This document shows positions 7,401 through 16,421 of a stretch of 50,162 nucleotides of DNA, one piece after another (within the stretch, counting starts at the first letter, position 1; every line of letters starts with the position of its first letter). The notes beneath the pieces were generated by a model, which was given only the letters and a program-made list of their open reading frames with translations, searched no databases and was not told where the DNA came from. Source of the stretch: Nitrospirota bacterium (GTDB taxonomy: Bacteria > Nitrospirota > Leptospirillia > Leptospirillales > Leptospirillaceae); contig JAKADN010000007.1 in the NCBI GenBank assembly GCA_021820445.1, positions 1 through 50,162 on the forward strand. Direction: 5' to 3'. Both the position numbers and the translations under genes were made by a program.

Positions 7401-8789
7401 ATGTCTTTTGAGTCCCTCGGCCTCAATCCGGATCTTCTGCGCGCGCTTTCAGACCTCAATCACAATTCCCCCACCCCGATCCAGAAACAGACCATCCCTC
7501 CGATCATCGAAGGGCGGGATGTCCTGGGCGTCGCACAGACAGGATCCGGAAAAACAGGAGGATTCCTTCTTCCCTCCCTCCACAGGAACAAGCGCGCCCA
7601 GGGAGACCGGGTTCGCCATCAGATTCTTGTCCTCTCCCCCACACGCGAACTGGCCGGACAGATTGAACGGTCGGCCCGCGAGTACGGGAAGTATCTCCGG
7701 AGCCGAACGGTTCTTCTTGTCGGAGGAACAGACATGCGCCGCCAGATGGACAATCTGAGACGCCCCTGGGATCTGGCCATCGCCACCCCCGGCCGTCTGA
7801 TCGACCATATGCAGCGGGGCACGATCTCCCTCTCGCATGTCCACACCATCGTTCTCGACGAAGCCGACCGCATGCTCGACATGGGCTTCCTCCCCGATGT
7901 CGAAACCGTTCTCAAGGCTCTTCCGGCCGACCGGCAGACCCTCCTCTTCACCGCCACACTTCCGACCCGGATCCAGAATCTGACAAAAACCTATCAGAAA
8001 GACCCTGTCCTGATCCGGCTCGAGACCTCAGGAGCCCCCCCTGTCTCCATCGACCAGGAGGTTGTCTCCATCGGCCATGGATCCCAGAAGTGGGGGCTTC
8101 TCAAAACCATCCTCACCGAACCCCAGACCACGGAAGGTCAGACATTGATCTTCACCCGGACCAAGAGGGGTGCGGAAGAGCTGTCGGATTCCCTTCTGAG
8201 GGAGGGGTTCCCGAGCGACGCCCTCCATGGAGACAAGAGCCAGTCCCAGCGCAATCGGGTCCTTTCCCGCTTCCGCGCCGGTCAGACCCGGATCCTGGTC
8301 GCGACCGATGTCGCGGCCCGGGGTCTCGACATCGACACGGTGACCTGCGTCGTCAACTATGATCTTCCCCAGTCCCCCGAAGACTACGTCCACAGAATTG
8401 GACGGACGGGACGAGCCGGTCGGTCCGGTCGGGCCATCTCCTTTTGCCACCCGGCCGACAGACCCCTTCTCCGGGACATCGAGCGCCTCCTTGGCAACGC
8501 GGTTCCGATCTCTCCCCTTTCTCCTCCCCCTTCCTCCTCGTCAAACCGGCCCTTCAGGAGCTCCGGCCCACGGTCCGGCCAGCGGTCCGACCGGCCATAC
8601 CGGACCGAAGACCGCAGAGGGGATTCCCGTCCCTCCTTCCGGTCGGGCAACCGATCCGAATCGACGGGTGACGGAGGGTCTGACTGGAAGCGGGATCGTC
8701 CTTCCTCCGGAGTCCGGAAACCCTACGGCTCGGCCGCCCCGCGTCCCTTCCGGACCGCTCCCCGGCCGGCATCGAACCAGGATTCCTAG
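7401..8789 (+). CDS. rhlE: DEAD-box ATP-dependent RNA helicase, RhlE type
   Basis: A 462-residue helicase with all core motifs: Q motif ('FESLGL...PTPIQKQTIP'), Walker A 'AQTGSGKT', 'PTRELAGQI', 'TPGRLIDHM', 'DEADRMLDMGF', 'FTATLP', and in the second RecA domain 'RILVATDVAARGLDI' and 'HRIGRTGRAG'. The last 80-90 residues are a disordered tail rich in Arg, Ser and Pro, typical of RhlE-type helicases and used for RNA contacts. AGGAG six bases before ATG 7401 fixes the start; the frame extends upstream without helicase sequence. RhlE remodels rRNA precursors and mRNA for decay. The RhlE subgroup is inferred from core plus tail, and other DEAD-box subgroups cannot be excluded. Confidence 0.92.
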   Translation: MSFESLGLNPDLLRALSDLNHNSPTPIQKQTIPPIIEGRDVLGVAQTGSGKTGGFLLPSLHRNKRAQGDRVRHQILVLSPTRELAGQIERSAREYGKYLRSRTVLLVGGTDMRRQMDNLRRPWDLAIATPGRLIDHMQRGTISLSHVHTIVLDEADRMLDMGFLPDVETVLKALPADRQTLLFTATLPTRIQNLTKTYQKDPVLIRLETSGAPPVSIDQEVVSIGHGSQKWGLLKTILTEPQTTEGQTLIFTRTKRGAEELSDSLLREGFPSDALHGDKSQSQRNRVLSRFRAGQTRILVATDVAARGLDIDTVTCVVNYDLPQSPEDYVHRIGRTGRAGRSGRAISFCHPADRPLLRDIERLLGNAVPISPLSPPPSSSSNRPFRSSGPRSGQRSDRPYRTEDRRGDSRPSFRSGNRSESTGDGGSDWKRDRPSSGVRKPYGSAAPRPFRTAPRPASNQDS

Positions 8790-8803
8790 GGCCCGACCCT
8801 GCC

Positions 8804-9532
8804 ATGGATTCCCTTCTCATCGGAATCACGACCGATTTCGCCCCTGCGGAACCCGGTCGTGATCCCCGCTTTTTCCTGAAATCCTCCTATGTCTCCTACT
8901 TTCAGGAGGGTGGCGCCCGCGTCGTTCTTCTCCCTTTTTCTTCCTCTTCCTTTCAGCAAGACTGGAGTTTTTTAGACGGCATCGTCCTGTCCGGCTCCGG
9001 ACCGGATATTCCTCCAGGGTTCTACAAAGAAGAGAAAACCTTTCTTCCGGGACACTGGATGCCGGAGGAGAGAGTGGCCTTCGAATTCTCCCTGATTTCC
9101 CTGTCGGAACGGGAGGGAATCCCGCTCTTCGGGATCTGCGGGGGATTCCAGACCATGAACGTCTTTCGGGGGGGATCGCTCATTCAGGATCTTCCTTCGA
9201 TGTTCCCGGAAGGGCTCGTCCATCAGGATTCGGATCATGAGGTGTCCCTGGGAGAGGGATGGAGGGATCTGGGAGTGGGAAACGGGAATGCGAATGGGCA
9301 AACCCGGGTCAACAGTTTTCACCACCAGGGGATCAAACGGCTGGGAGAGCGGCTGAAGGTCGAGGCGACCTCCGGAGATAGCCTGATCGAGGGCTTCCGG
9401 GACCCCGACCACCCTTTTTTCGTGGGGGTTCAGTGGCACCCGGAACGGATGCCCTCCGGGGACCTCTTCAGCCAGCGGCTTCGGAATGCCTTCCTCGACG
9501 CCTCCCGGGTCTTCAGGAACCGTCGGAAATAA
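8804..9532 (+). CDS. class I glutamine amidotransferase-like hydrolase (C26, PuuD type)
   Basis: A 242-residue protein of the gamma-glutamyl hydrolase/PuuD family. The catalytic triad is visible: nucleophile Cys112 in 'LFGICGGFQTMN', and His212 and Glu214 in 'VGVQWHPERM'. 'HHQGIKRLG' in the third quarter is the usual substrate-side loop. Homologues cleave gamma-glutamyl amides such as gamma-glutamyl-GABA, but no polyamine genes are near, so the substrate stays open. It starts 14 bases after the helicase stop with only a weak ribosome site and is probably co-transcribed with it. The next gene converges from the other strand, ending one base away. Confidence 0.85.
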   Translation: MDSLLIGITTDFAPAEPGRDPRFFLKSSYVSYFQEGGARVVLLPFSSSSFQQDWSFLDGIVLSGSGPDIPPGFYKEEKTFLPGHWMPEERVAFEFSLISLSEREGIPLFGICGGFQTMNVFRGGSLIQDLPSMFPEGLVHQDSDHEVSLGEGWRDLGVGNGNANGQTRVNSFHHQGIKRLGERLKVEATSGDSLIEGFRDPDHPFFVGVQWHPERMPSGDLFSQRLRNAFLDASRVFRNRRK

Positions 9533-10474
9533 TCAGCCTCGCCCTGGAAGGGGAGGGGGCCCCTGATCCTTCCCCCGTCGGGACCGGGGGCGCCTCCTGA
9601 GAGGAGTCGGCCCCTCTTTCTCGACCCTTCGCATCGCTCCCCGCCTCCATCGTGCGATGGTGGCCGGGGTTATTTTCAGGACGGCATCCGGGTCGAAAAG
9701 ACGCCGTTCCCGAATTCTCCCGTTCCGGATCGACTCGATGCGGAGAACGACCGGAATCCGGCCGCCCTCCACCCACTCTTCAAATTCCGAAGGGCGAAGG
9801 CCCAGCTCCCGTCTGACCTCAATGTCGCTCCAGAGAGAGCGCACCCATTCATGAAAATCTCTCTCCCTTTGACGTTCCCTTTCGGCTTCCAGGCGGATTC
9901 TTTTCTTTTCTTCCCTCAGGAATGCCCGGGATTTTCTGAAGCTCTCCAGAATCTCCTTCCGGGAAAGCCGATCTCCATGATCCTTCATCATCCGTTCCAC
10001 GCCGAGCGCGATAGGACGGTCCAGATTGCCTGATGTTCGAAGCTTTTCCGGAGGAAGGCCGGAGAGGGCCATCGCAAAGAGCCGCCACGGATCTCGGGTG
10101 AGGAGGGTAAATCGAATGACCGGATCGGACTCGCCCCCCACTTTGTCGTACAGAAGGGCGGAGAGGGCCTCCTTGAGTTTCTCCAGAGCTTGGGGAGAGG
10201 AAATCCCGACGATATCTCCCGAGAGCCTTCCGGCAAGGGCCTTCAGATCGTCCTCGGTCAGTCGCCCGGAGTCGATTCCCAGAAGGACGATGTCCCGGCC
10301 CACAGATGTGGCCTTGAGCGCCCCATAAACCGTCTCAAGAAGTGCGGCATCGGTGGGAGCGCTGTAGATCCACTCATCGATCTGATGGAGGGAGGGAAGA
10401 GGAAGATCACGACTTTCAAAGGCCTGGAGAATCCAGGCCCTATCGCGACCGACAGTGGGCCCGCCGGATATCAT
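9533..10474 (-). CDS. hypothetical protein coupled to nagZ
   Basis: A 313-residue soluble protein with no recognised family. Its start ATG (10474-10472) overlaps the nagZ stop in an ATGA junction, so translation is coupled. The N-terminal part ('GGPTVGRDRAWILQAFESRD', then 'VLLGIDSGRLTEDDLKALA') has alternating helices and strands reminiscent of the HolA-like DNA polymerase III delta fold. The middle (about 195-225) is a highly charged Arg/Glu/Lys helix, probably coiled coil. The end holds 'ELGLRPSEFEEWVEGGRIP', which looks like a helix-turn-helix-type segment, and a basic tail. A DNA-associated protein is a guess. Confidence 0.75.
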   Translation of the reverse strand: MISGGPTVGRDRAWILQAFESRDLPLPSLHQIDEWIYSAPTDAALLETVYGALKATSVGRDIVLLGIDSGRLTEDDLKALAGRLSGDIVGISSPQALEKLKEALSALLYDKVGGESDPVIRFTLLTRDPWRLFAMALSGLPPEKLRTSGNLDRPIALGVERMMKDHGDRLSRKEILESFRKSRAFLREEKKRIRLEAERERQRERDFHEWVRSLWSDIEVRRELGLRPSEFEEWVEGGRIPVVLRIESIRNGRIRERRLFDPDAVLKITPATIARWRRGAMRRVEKEGPTPLRRRPRSRRGKDQGPPPLPGRG

Positions 10475-11457
10475 CGCCCCCTCCACCGGCGCGCATTCAT
10501 GCCCATCCATTCCTCCCGACGTTCGATGGCGCGGATCGCGGGGGCCCATCCTTCGCGAACCTTCCTGTCAACGGTGTCGAAGACCTTCAATGCGGCCTCC
10601 CTGTTCCGCAGGACGAGAAGCCCGTCGCAGCCAGCCTCAAGGGCCGACAGGGCGGCATTGCCGACCCCTTCTCTGGCCACCGCCTCCATCAGGAGATCGT
10701 CAGACAGAACCAGCCCCCGGTATCCGAGACGATCCCTGAGAAGACCGGAAATAATCGCCTCGGAAAGAGTGGCCGGATGGATTTCGTCCCAGGCCGGATA
10801 GACGACATGGGCCGTCATGATCATGGGAATCCCTGCTGCGATCGCCGCACGGAAAGGAAGCAGCTCCCTGTTCTCGAGCACCTCTTCGGAGGCCCTGACA
10901 GTCGGAAGGGCCAGATGGGAGTCGAGATCGGTATCGCCATGGCCAGGGAAATGCTTTCCACAGGGAGTGATTCCCTCGTCTTCGAGTCCTTCGGCAAAGG
11001 CCAGGGCTAGGCGGCCCGCCGCAAGGGGATCGGAGGAAAAGGCCCGATCCCCGATGATGGGGTTGGAAGGGTTGGAATCGACATCCAGGACAGGAGCGAA
11101 ATCCACGTCGAACCCCAGCTCCCGGAGGGCGCGGCCGAGCTCCCGTCCCGCCTCCCTGATCCGGACCGGGTCACCAGTCTCTCCCAGGGTCCGCATCGGC
11201 GGAAGTGCCGGAACCCCCTCCCGAAGCCGGGCCACCCTCCCCCCTTCCTGATCGACCGCAATGAGAACCTGTCCGCTGGGACAGCTTTCCCGGATCGTGC
11301 GGTTGAGCTCCCGGACCTGATCGGGAGAGTGGACATTTTCCCGGAATATCACCACGCCTGCCGGATCGATCGCTTCAAGGAATCTCCGGTCATCCGCCTC
11401 AAGCTTCGGCCCTGGAACGCTGACCCACAGAAGGGATCCTGACTTCACCCTCCCCAT
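10471..11457 (-). CDS. nagZ: beta-N-acetylhexosaminidase NagZ (GH3)
   Basis: A 328-residue cytoplasmic glycoside hydrolase of family 3. The signature 'KHFPGHGDTDLDSH' gives the substrate-binding Lys-His and the His/Asp pair used in NagZ catalysis; 'VLSDDLLMEAV' supplies the nucleophile Asp; 'AVDQEGGRVARL' is the N-terminal binding loop. NagZ removes N-acetylglucosamine from anhydromuropeptides during wall recycling. ATG 11457 was preferred because GGAGG lies four to five bases upstream; this overlaps the rdgB stop by 13 bases. A GTG at 11478 is an alternative. No signal peptide. It sits in a DHH-rdgB-nagZ-unknown operon. Confidence 0.93.
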   Translation of the reverse strand: MGRVKSGSLLWVSVPGPKLEADDRRFLEAIDPAGVVIFRENVHSPDQVRELNRTIRESCPSGQVLIAVDQEGGRVARLREGVPALPPMRTLGETGDPVRIREAGRELGRALRELGFDVDFAPVLDVDSNPSNPIIGDRAFSSDPLAAGRLALAFAEGLEDEGITPCGKHFPGHGDTDLDSHLALPTVRASEEVLENRELLPFRAAIAAGIPMIMTAHVVYPAWDEIHPATLSEAIISGLLRDRLGYRGLVLSDDLLMEAVAREGVGNAALSALEAGCDGLLVLRNREAALKVFDTVDRKVREGWAPAIRAIERREEWMGMNARRWRGR

Positions 11458-12077
11458 GCGCCCTCCAGTCCAAGGCACAGCTCATGGAAGGCTCTGAATC
11501 GATGAGAGATCCTGTTCTTTTCCGAGGACGCCATGATCCCGAAGCTCGCCCGATATCCGTCGGGGACAAAAAGGGGATCGTATCCGAATCCGCCATCCCC
11601 CATGGCCCCGTTGGCGATGCGGCCCGAAACCCGGCCCGCGGAGGCCGCCCGAAGAGCTCCGGTGGAGATGTCGATCGCCACCAGGACGCACACGAAGAAG
11701 GCCCGGCGATCGGTCCCGGACAGGCCCTTCATATTCTTGAGGAGGAGCTCCCGATTCTCAAGATCGGTCGCCTCTTCTCCGGCATACCGGGCCGAGCGGA
11801 CGCCTGGCGCTCCGGAAAGGGCCGGAACCACCAGCCCCGAATCGTCGGCGAATAGAAGTCCCTTTTTCTTTCCCCTGAGGGCCCGGGAGAAGGTCTCGGC
11901 CTTCAGAAAGGCATTGGCAAAAAAGGAATCTCCTGTCTCGTTGATCTCGGGTGGTGGCGATTCCCGGGAGAAGGCGGCCACAATCCGGACCCCGGGAGGG
12001 GCCAATTCCAGAAACTCCTCTACCTTGTGGGGATTCCCGGTTCCGAGGAGGAGATCCAGCCCCTTCTCCTCAGCCAT
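11445..12077 (-). CDS. rdgB: XTP/dITP pyrophosphatase (RdgB/HAM1)
   Basis: A 210-residue Ham1-family protein that hydrolyses dITP, XTP and related deaminated purine nucleotides to monophosphates, keeping them out of DNA and RNA. Seen: 'LLLGTGNPHKVEEF' at the N-terminus (TGNxxK substrate loop), 'LLFADDSGLVVPAL' (metal-binding Asp pair), 'GAPGVRSARYAG', and the C-terminal 'GGFGYDPLFVPDGY' with 'SHRFRAF'. ATG 12077 has GGGAG about eight bases upstream and overlaps the preceding stop by eight bases; the frame is open further upstream but lacks family sequence. murI and rph, its frequent partners elsewhere, lie some 4 kb away in a separate run. Confidence 0.94.
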   Translation of the reverse strand: MAEEKGLDLLLGTGNPHKVEEFLELAPPGVRIVAAFSRESPPPEINETGDSFFANAFLKAETFSRALRGKKKGLLFADDSGLVVPALSGAPGVRSARYAGEEATDLENRELLLKNMKGLSGTDRRAFFVCVLVAIDISTGALRAASAGRVSGRIANGAMGDGGFGYDPLFVPDGYRASFGIMASSEKNRISHRFRAFHELCLGLEGAWGG

Positions 12078-13023
12078 TCCCGATTCTCCCGGTGGACGCA
12101 TCTCTGCAAAAGACAGGGCGAAGAATCCCGTCGGCTCCCTCGACTTCGTGAACGGGGAAGTCCGCGAGGAAACCGGCCGCCTTGGCATGGCCTCCCCCCC
12201 CGTAGCGGGAGGCGATCTTCGAAAGATCGGGCCCTCCCTCGGACGCCCGGAGGCTGTAGGAAACGCGTCCATCCTTGCGGATGGACCAGATCACGACAAA
12301 GGGGGTATCCGATTTCATCGCCCCCCCGATTTCCGAGGTCAGGACTGGAGAATTGACAAAAAAAGCCCGCTCTCCCGACGAGAAGCGCCCCCAGACCCCC
12401 GTCTCCCGGATGGCCGTTTTCAGGAGCATCGACTGGTAGCGAAGAATGGAGCGTCCTTCGACAGCGAGGGGGTTTTCTTCGGAGACGGATCCATACCCGA
12501 GAGTTCGGCAAAGTCTGTCCCAGACCTCGAAGTCAAAGGCATAGGAGGCCATGGCCGTCGTCACCTCAAGCGAAAGCGGGAGATTCCATCGCCAAAGATC
12601 CCGGTCCTCCACATATCGGATCAGGTTGGGGACCGGTTCTCCCGGAAAGAAGCGCTGCCAGGCGATCATGGCTCCCGACCGGCTCATGTCGAAAACAATA
12701 TCGGGATCTCCCGGATAAAGGGGCGCGATTTTTTCCATGGCGCTCTTGTGGTGGTCGAGAAGGACCAAATGGTGGGCCTTGGAACGAAGACGGGACAGAA
12801 ATTCGGGATCGAAGGAGAGGTCGAGAATGAAGACGTCATGGCCCGCGGGAATCTCCGGGAGGGGATCCCCGTAATTGTAGGGGGCGAACGAAAGGGGACG
12901 ATGGCCGGAAAAACGCCTCCAGGCGGCCCAGGCGGCTCCGAACCCGTCGGAGCAGTTACGATGGTAGAAGACCGTGACGGGGGTTTGGTCTGACGTTGCG
13001 AGATCGATGGTGGCGGAACTCAT
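12070..13023 (-). CDS. DHH-family phosphoesterase
   Basis: A 317-residue protein. The N-terminal 'FYHRNCSDGFGAAWA' is the first metal motif of DHH phosphoesterases, 'FILDLSF' the second, and 'LLDHHKSA' the defining DHH motif. The C-terminal 'SRYGGGGHAKAAGF' is the DHHA1 glycine loop that binds substrate phosphate. Relatives are nanoRNases, cyclic-dinucleotide phosphodiesterases or exopolyphosphatase-like enzymes; there is no PAS, GGDEF or membrane domain, so this is a stand-alone soluble enzyme. The exact substrate cannot be told from sequence. It is first in the operon with rdgB, nagZ and the unknown gene. Confidence 0.88.
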   Translation of the reverse strand: MSSATIDLATSDQTPVTVFYHRNCSDGFGAAWAAWRRFSGHRPLSFAPYNYGDPLPEIPAGHDVFILDLSFDPEFLSRLRSKAHHLVLLDHHKSAMEKIAPLYPGDPDIVFDMSRSGAMIAWQRFFPGEPVPNLIRYVEDRDLWRWNLPLSLEVTTAMASYAFDFEVWDRLCRTLGYGSVSEENPLAVEGRSILRYQSMLLKTAIRETGVWGRFSSGERAFFVNSPVLTSEIGGAMKSDTPFVVIWSIRKDGRVSYSLRASEGGPDLSKIASRYGGGGHAKAAGFLADFPVHEVEGADGILRPVFCRDASTGRIGNG

Positions 13024-13071
13024 ATGATCCTATTCTCCCTGCCGTACCCGATCCCTGACATATCAGAGGGA

Positions 13072-14970
13072 TCAGGAGGGCCGATGGACTGAACGTTCGA
13101 GCAAACTTCCGAGGCGTTCCCACTCGGCGGTTCTGTCCGACAGTTTTTTTCTGGCGACGGAGAGTTTCGAAGAGGCCCGGCGTGCCTCCGCCCCGGAGCC
13201 GGAGGCAGCCTGGGACAAGCGCTCGACCTCTTCCTCGAGCTCCAGAACCTCCTTTTCCACCCAGGAAAGCCGTTTTTCGACCATTCCTGGGTCCTCCCCT
13301 TCCTTTTCCCGCCCCTCTCCCTCCGATGGGGATGGGGTTTTCGCCGACCCCTGCGGGACGGGGGATGACACGTTCAGGACACCATCTCTCTTGGCGCGGT
13401 ATGTCTCGAAACGGTGGTTCATGAAGAGCCGGATCGATCCGGGAAGCACTTCGATGATGTCGGTGGCGATCTTTTCGATGACATAACGGTCGTGAGTGAT
13501 GAACACAAGCGTCCCGCGGTAGGCCTCCAGGGCGCTGACAAGGGCCTCCCGGGAAGGGAGGTCGAGATGGTTGGTCGGCTCGTCGAGCAGGAGAAGATTG
13601 GCCGGGGCAAGAAGGAGACGGGCCAGGGCCAGACGGCTCTTTTCTCCCCCAGACAGGACCCCCACCTTTTTGAAGACCTCCTCCTGACGGAAGAGAAAGG
13701 CTCCGAGCAAGCCCCTGATGCGCGTCTGGGACTCGGAGTCGGGAGCCACCGACTCCATGCTGGCCAGAACGGTGTGGGAAGGGTCGAGGATTTCGAGCTG
13801 GTGCTGGGAATAATAGGCGGTCGTCACCCCCGTCCCCGTCCGGTAGCTTCCCGCATCGGGAACGACCGCTCCGGCCATGATCTTGAGAAGGGTGGACTTC
13901 CCGGCCCCGTTTGGACCGATCAGGGCCACCTTCATCCCCCGGCGGAGAACCCAGTCGAAGGGATGGACGATCGTGCGTCCATCGTAAGATTTTTCTATTT
14001 CGGAAAACGTGGCGACGATTTCGCCGGAGCGAATCGGGGCAGGAAAGGTGAAGCGGACGGTCTTTTCCGTGGCGTCCTTTTCCAGACGCTCAACTTTCTC
14101 GAGGGCCTTGATCCGGCTCTGGACCTGGGTGGCTTTCGAAGCCTTGGATCGGAACCGGTCGATGAACTCCTGGGTTTTTGCGATTTCTTCTTCCTGCCTG
14201 GCGATGGCCGCGTCCATGGCCAAGGCCCGCCGTTCCTTTTCGGCAAGATAAGCGTCGTAGTTGCCCGTGAAGACGGTCGCTTTTCCACCGGAAAGCTCGA
14301 CGACCCCCCCCACAACGCCGTTCATGAAGGAGCGGTCATGGGAGATGAGGAGAACCGCTCCCGGAAAGTCCAGGAGGAAGGATTCCAGCCATTCGATCGA
14401 GGGAATGTCGAGATGGTTGGTCGGCTCGTCCAGAAGCAGGAGGTCGGGATTGGTGACCAGGGTCCGGGCCAGTGCCACGCGCATCCGCCACCCTCCCGAG
14501 AGGTCCGAGACGCGGGCATCCATCCGGGCCTGGTCGAAACCGAGCCCGGCCAGCACCTTTCTTGCCGTCGTCTCCTGCTCGAACCCTCCGAGGAGGCCGA
14601 AACGCGCCTGGACCTCTCCATATCGGTCCAGGACACCGGCATCCCCCGCTTCCAGCTTCTTCTCGAGGAGTCGCATCTCTTCTTCAAGACGCATGAGCTC
14701 GGCGTCCCCGCTCATGACACAGCCGACGGCGGTCATGTCCCCCTCGATGTGAACCTCCTGGGGGAGATAGCCGACCCGGTAGCCGGGAGGCATGCTCACC
14801 GCGCCGTCGTCGGGCTCAAGAACCCCGGCCAGAATTTTCATCAGGGATGATTTTCCCGCGCCGTTCGGACCCACGAGGGCCATTCGCTCCCGCAGGGAAA
14901 TCCGGAGGGAAAGGTCGGAAAAAAGTGTTTTTGTCGGATAATGCTTGGAGATGCCTGAAAGGGTAATCAT
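13072..14970 (-). CDS. ABC-F family ATPase (Uup/YheS-like)
   Basis: A 632-residue soluble protein with two ABC cassettes and no membrane segment, the ABC-F layout. Cassette 1: Walker A 'GPNGAGKSSLMKILAG', signature 'DLSGGWRMRVALAR', Walker B 'LLLLDEPTNHLDIP'. A charged linker follows ('ERRALAMDAAIARQEEEIAK', then 'QEFIDRFRSKASKATQ'). Cassette 2: 'GPNGAGKSTLLKIMAG', 'LSGGEKSRLALARLL', 'LLLLDEPTNHLDLP'. The last 80 residues are a Glu/Lys-rich coiled coil after a Ser/Pro linker, as in Uup-type members. ABC-F proteins act on ribosomes, in translation-factor or resistance roles. It appears to be a single-gene unit between the DHH gene and the rhodanese gene. Confidence 0.92.
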   Translation of the reverse strand: MITLSGISKHYPTKTLFSDLSLRISLRERMALVGPNGAGKSSLMKILAGVLEPDDGAVSMPPGYRVGYLPQEVHIEGDMTAVGCVMSGDAELMRLEEEMRLLEKKLEAGDAGVLDRYGEVQARFGLLGGFEQETTARKVLAGLGFDQARMDARVSDLSGGWRMRVALARTLVTNPDLLLLDEPTNHLDIPSIEWLESFLLDFPGAVLLISHDRSFMNGVVGGVVELSGGKATVFTGNYDAYLAEKERRALAMDAAIARQEEEIAKTQEFIDRFRSKASKATQVQSRIKALEKVERLEKDATEKTVRFTFPAPIRSGEIVATFSEIEKSYDGRTIVHPFDWVLRRGMKVALIGPNGAGKSTLLKIMAGAVVPDAGSYRTGTGVTTAYYSQHQLEILDPSHTVLASMESVAPDSESQTRIRGLLGAFLFRQEEVFKKVGVLSGGEKSRLALARLLLAPANLLLLDEPTNHLDLPSREALVSALEAYRGTLVFITHDRYVIEKIATDIIEVLPGSIRLFMNHRFETYRAKRDGVLNVSSPVPQGSAKTPSPSEGEGREKEGEDPGMVEKRLSWVEKEVLELEEEVERLSQAASGSGAEARRASSKLSVARKKLSDRTAEWERLGSLLERSVHRPS

Positions 14971-15189
14971 GACTTTTCCGGGATGGCCACGACAGATTCG
15001 TCCGGCCTCCGCTTCAGGAGATTCCTGAAATCGGGACGGGGCATTTATAGATCCTCATATTGTTCACGTCGGGTGTCCGCCGGGCCTTTCGCGGAATGAG
15101 CGGTGCGGCATGGGCTTACGGAGGAGAATTCGTACATCTGATCAAATCATACCGGACTTGCAGACCGAGAACAAGCCCCCGGGAGTTCT

Positions 15190-15729
15190 TCAGAGGGAAA
15201 TCCGGGCAGAAACGCCTTCGCCCCAGGGATTGTGGTCTCCCCTTTCCTCCCCTTGGGCATTTTTGGCGAGAACCGCCTCGGGCGGACGGCGTCCTTGCTC
15301 CAGTCGGTACCGGGGGAGTGCCGGTTCGATTGTCCGGGCATAATCGTCGATTCCCCCGTCCAGATTCCTGACTTTTTCGAAGCCGTTTTGCATCAGCAGA
15401 TAGCAGGCCAAAAGCGATCGAATCCCCGTGTGGCAATAAATGACGAGGTCTCTGTCGGACGGAATCTTGTCGAGGTTTTCAGGCAGACGGGAGAGAGGAA
15501 TGTTGAGGGCTCCGGGAAAGCGGACGTACCTGTATTCCCATTCCTCGCGGACATCAAGGAGAACCGGGAGAGAATCCTCTCCCTCCTTTCCGGAGCATCC
15601 GGAAAGGATCTCCCTCATCTCCCTGCAGGAAAGCCTAACATCCCCGCGGCCCAGAAGACGCTCGAACTCCCGGGCCCGATTCTTCTGCTCCTCAACCGAT
15701 GGAGACGATCCTTTTCTGGAGGTCGACAA
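15190..15729 (-). CDS. rhodanese-domain sulfurtransferase
   Basis: A 179-residue single-domain rhodanese. '[26 protein letters not shown]' is the family CH2-type front, and the active loop '[10 protein letters not shown]' holds the persulfide-carrying Cys followed by the anion-binding loop. The last 40 residues are a poorly conserved tail. The start is a TTG at 15729, since no ATG or GTG precedes the domain; it overlaps the end of rph by 38 bases. It is third in a murI-rph-rhodanese run. Likely roles are cytoplasmic sulfur transfer or thiosulfate/cyanide handling; the true acceptor is unknown. Confidence 0.85.
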   Translation of the reverse strand: MSTSRKGSSPSVEEQKNRAREFERLLGRGDVRLSCREMREILSGCSGKEGEDSLPVLLDVREEWEYRYVRFPGALNIPLSRLPENLDKIPSDRDLVIYCHTGIRSLLACYLLMQNGFEKVRNLDGGIDDYARTIEPALPRYRLEQGRRPPEAVLAKNAQGEERGDHNPWGEGVSARISL

Positions 15730-16411
15730 TTTCCGAGATTCCCTTCCATGCCAGATCCAGGAGACGATCCATGTCCTTGCGAGAAAAGGAACGATGCTCG
15801 GCCGTTCCCTGCACCTCGACCAGTTCGCCTCGACCGGTCATCACCACATTCATGTCCACATCCGCCGTCGAATCTTCGGTATAGCAGAGATCCAGACAGG
15901 GTTCCCCCTCCACGAGACCCACTGATACTGCCGCAAGATAATCCTTCAGGGGAAGACTGGTCAGGACTCCTGCTTTCTTCAGATTGGAGAAAGCGAGCGC
16001 CAGCGCCACAAAGGCCCCACCGATCGACGCGCACCGTGTTCCGCCGTCGGCCTGGATCACGTCGCAGTCGACCGTTGCGGTCCGGACGCCCATTCCTTCA
16101 AAGTCCACGACCGACCGAAGACTCCGGCCGATCAGACGCTGGATCTCCTGAGTGCGGCCGCTCTGCTTTCCGCGGGCCGCCTCCCGGGGAGAACGCTCGT
16201 GGGTCGAACGGGGCAACATCCCATATTCGGCCGTCACCCATCCACGCCCCTGATCCTTGAGAAAGGGGGGAACCTTCTCCTCCATGCTCACCGTGGCCAG
16301 CACATGCGTGAATCCCATCCTGACGAGCGCCGACCCTTCGGCATACCGGTTCGGCGATGGGTCGATGGCGAGGTCTCTCAGCTGATCCGGCATTCTTCCG
16401 TCATGTCTCAC
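15692..16411 (-). CDS. rph: ribonuclease PH
   Basis: A 239-residue phosphate-dependent 3'-5' exoribonuclease that trims tRNA 3' ends. Family signature along the chain: '[15 protein letters not shown]', '[14 protein letters not shown]', '[19 protein letters not shown]', '[19 protein letters not shown]'. The GTG at 16411 was chosen because GGAGG sits five to six bases upstream and the family's N-terminus begins there; the frame is open upstream only through murI coding. It starts 10 bases after the murI stop and its 3' end overlaps the rhodanese gene. Confidence 0.95.
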   Translation of the reverse strand: MRHDGRMPDQLRDLAIDPSPNRYAEGSALVRMGFTHVLATVSMEEKVPPFLKDQGRGWVTAEYGMLPRSTHERSPREAARGKQSGRTQEIQRLIGRSLRSVVDFEGMGVRTATVDCDVIQADGGTRCASIGGAFVALALAFSNLKKAGVLTSLPLKDYLAAVSVGLVEGEPCLDLCYTEDSTADVDMNVVMTGRGELVEVQGTAEHRSFSRKDMDRLLDLAWKGISEIVDLQKRIVSIG

Positions 16412-16421
16412 GAAGACCTCC

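Noticed and set aside
13414-14850. 478-codon plus-strand frame opposite the ABC-F gene
   Set aside because: The minus strand encodes two complete ABC cassettes in the same place; the plus frame has no domain signature.
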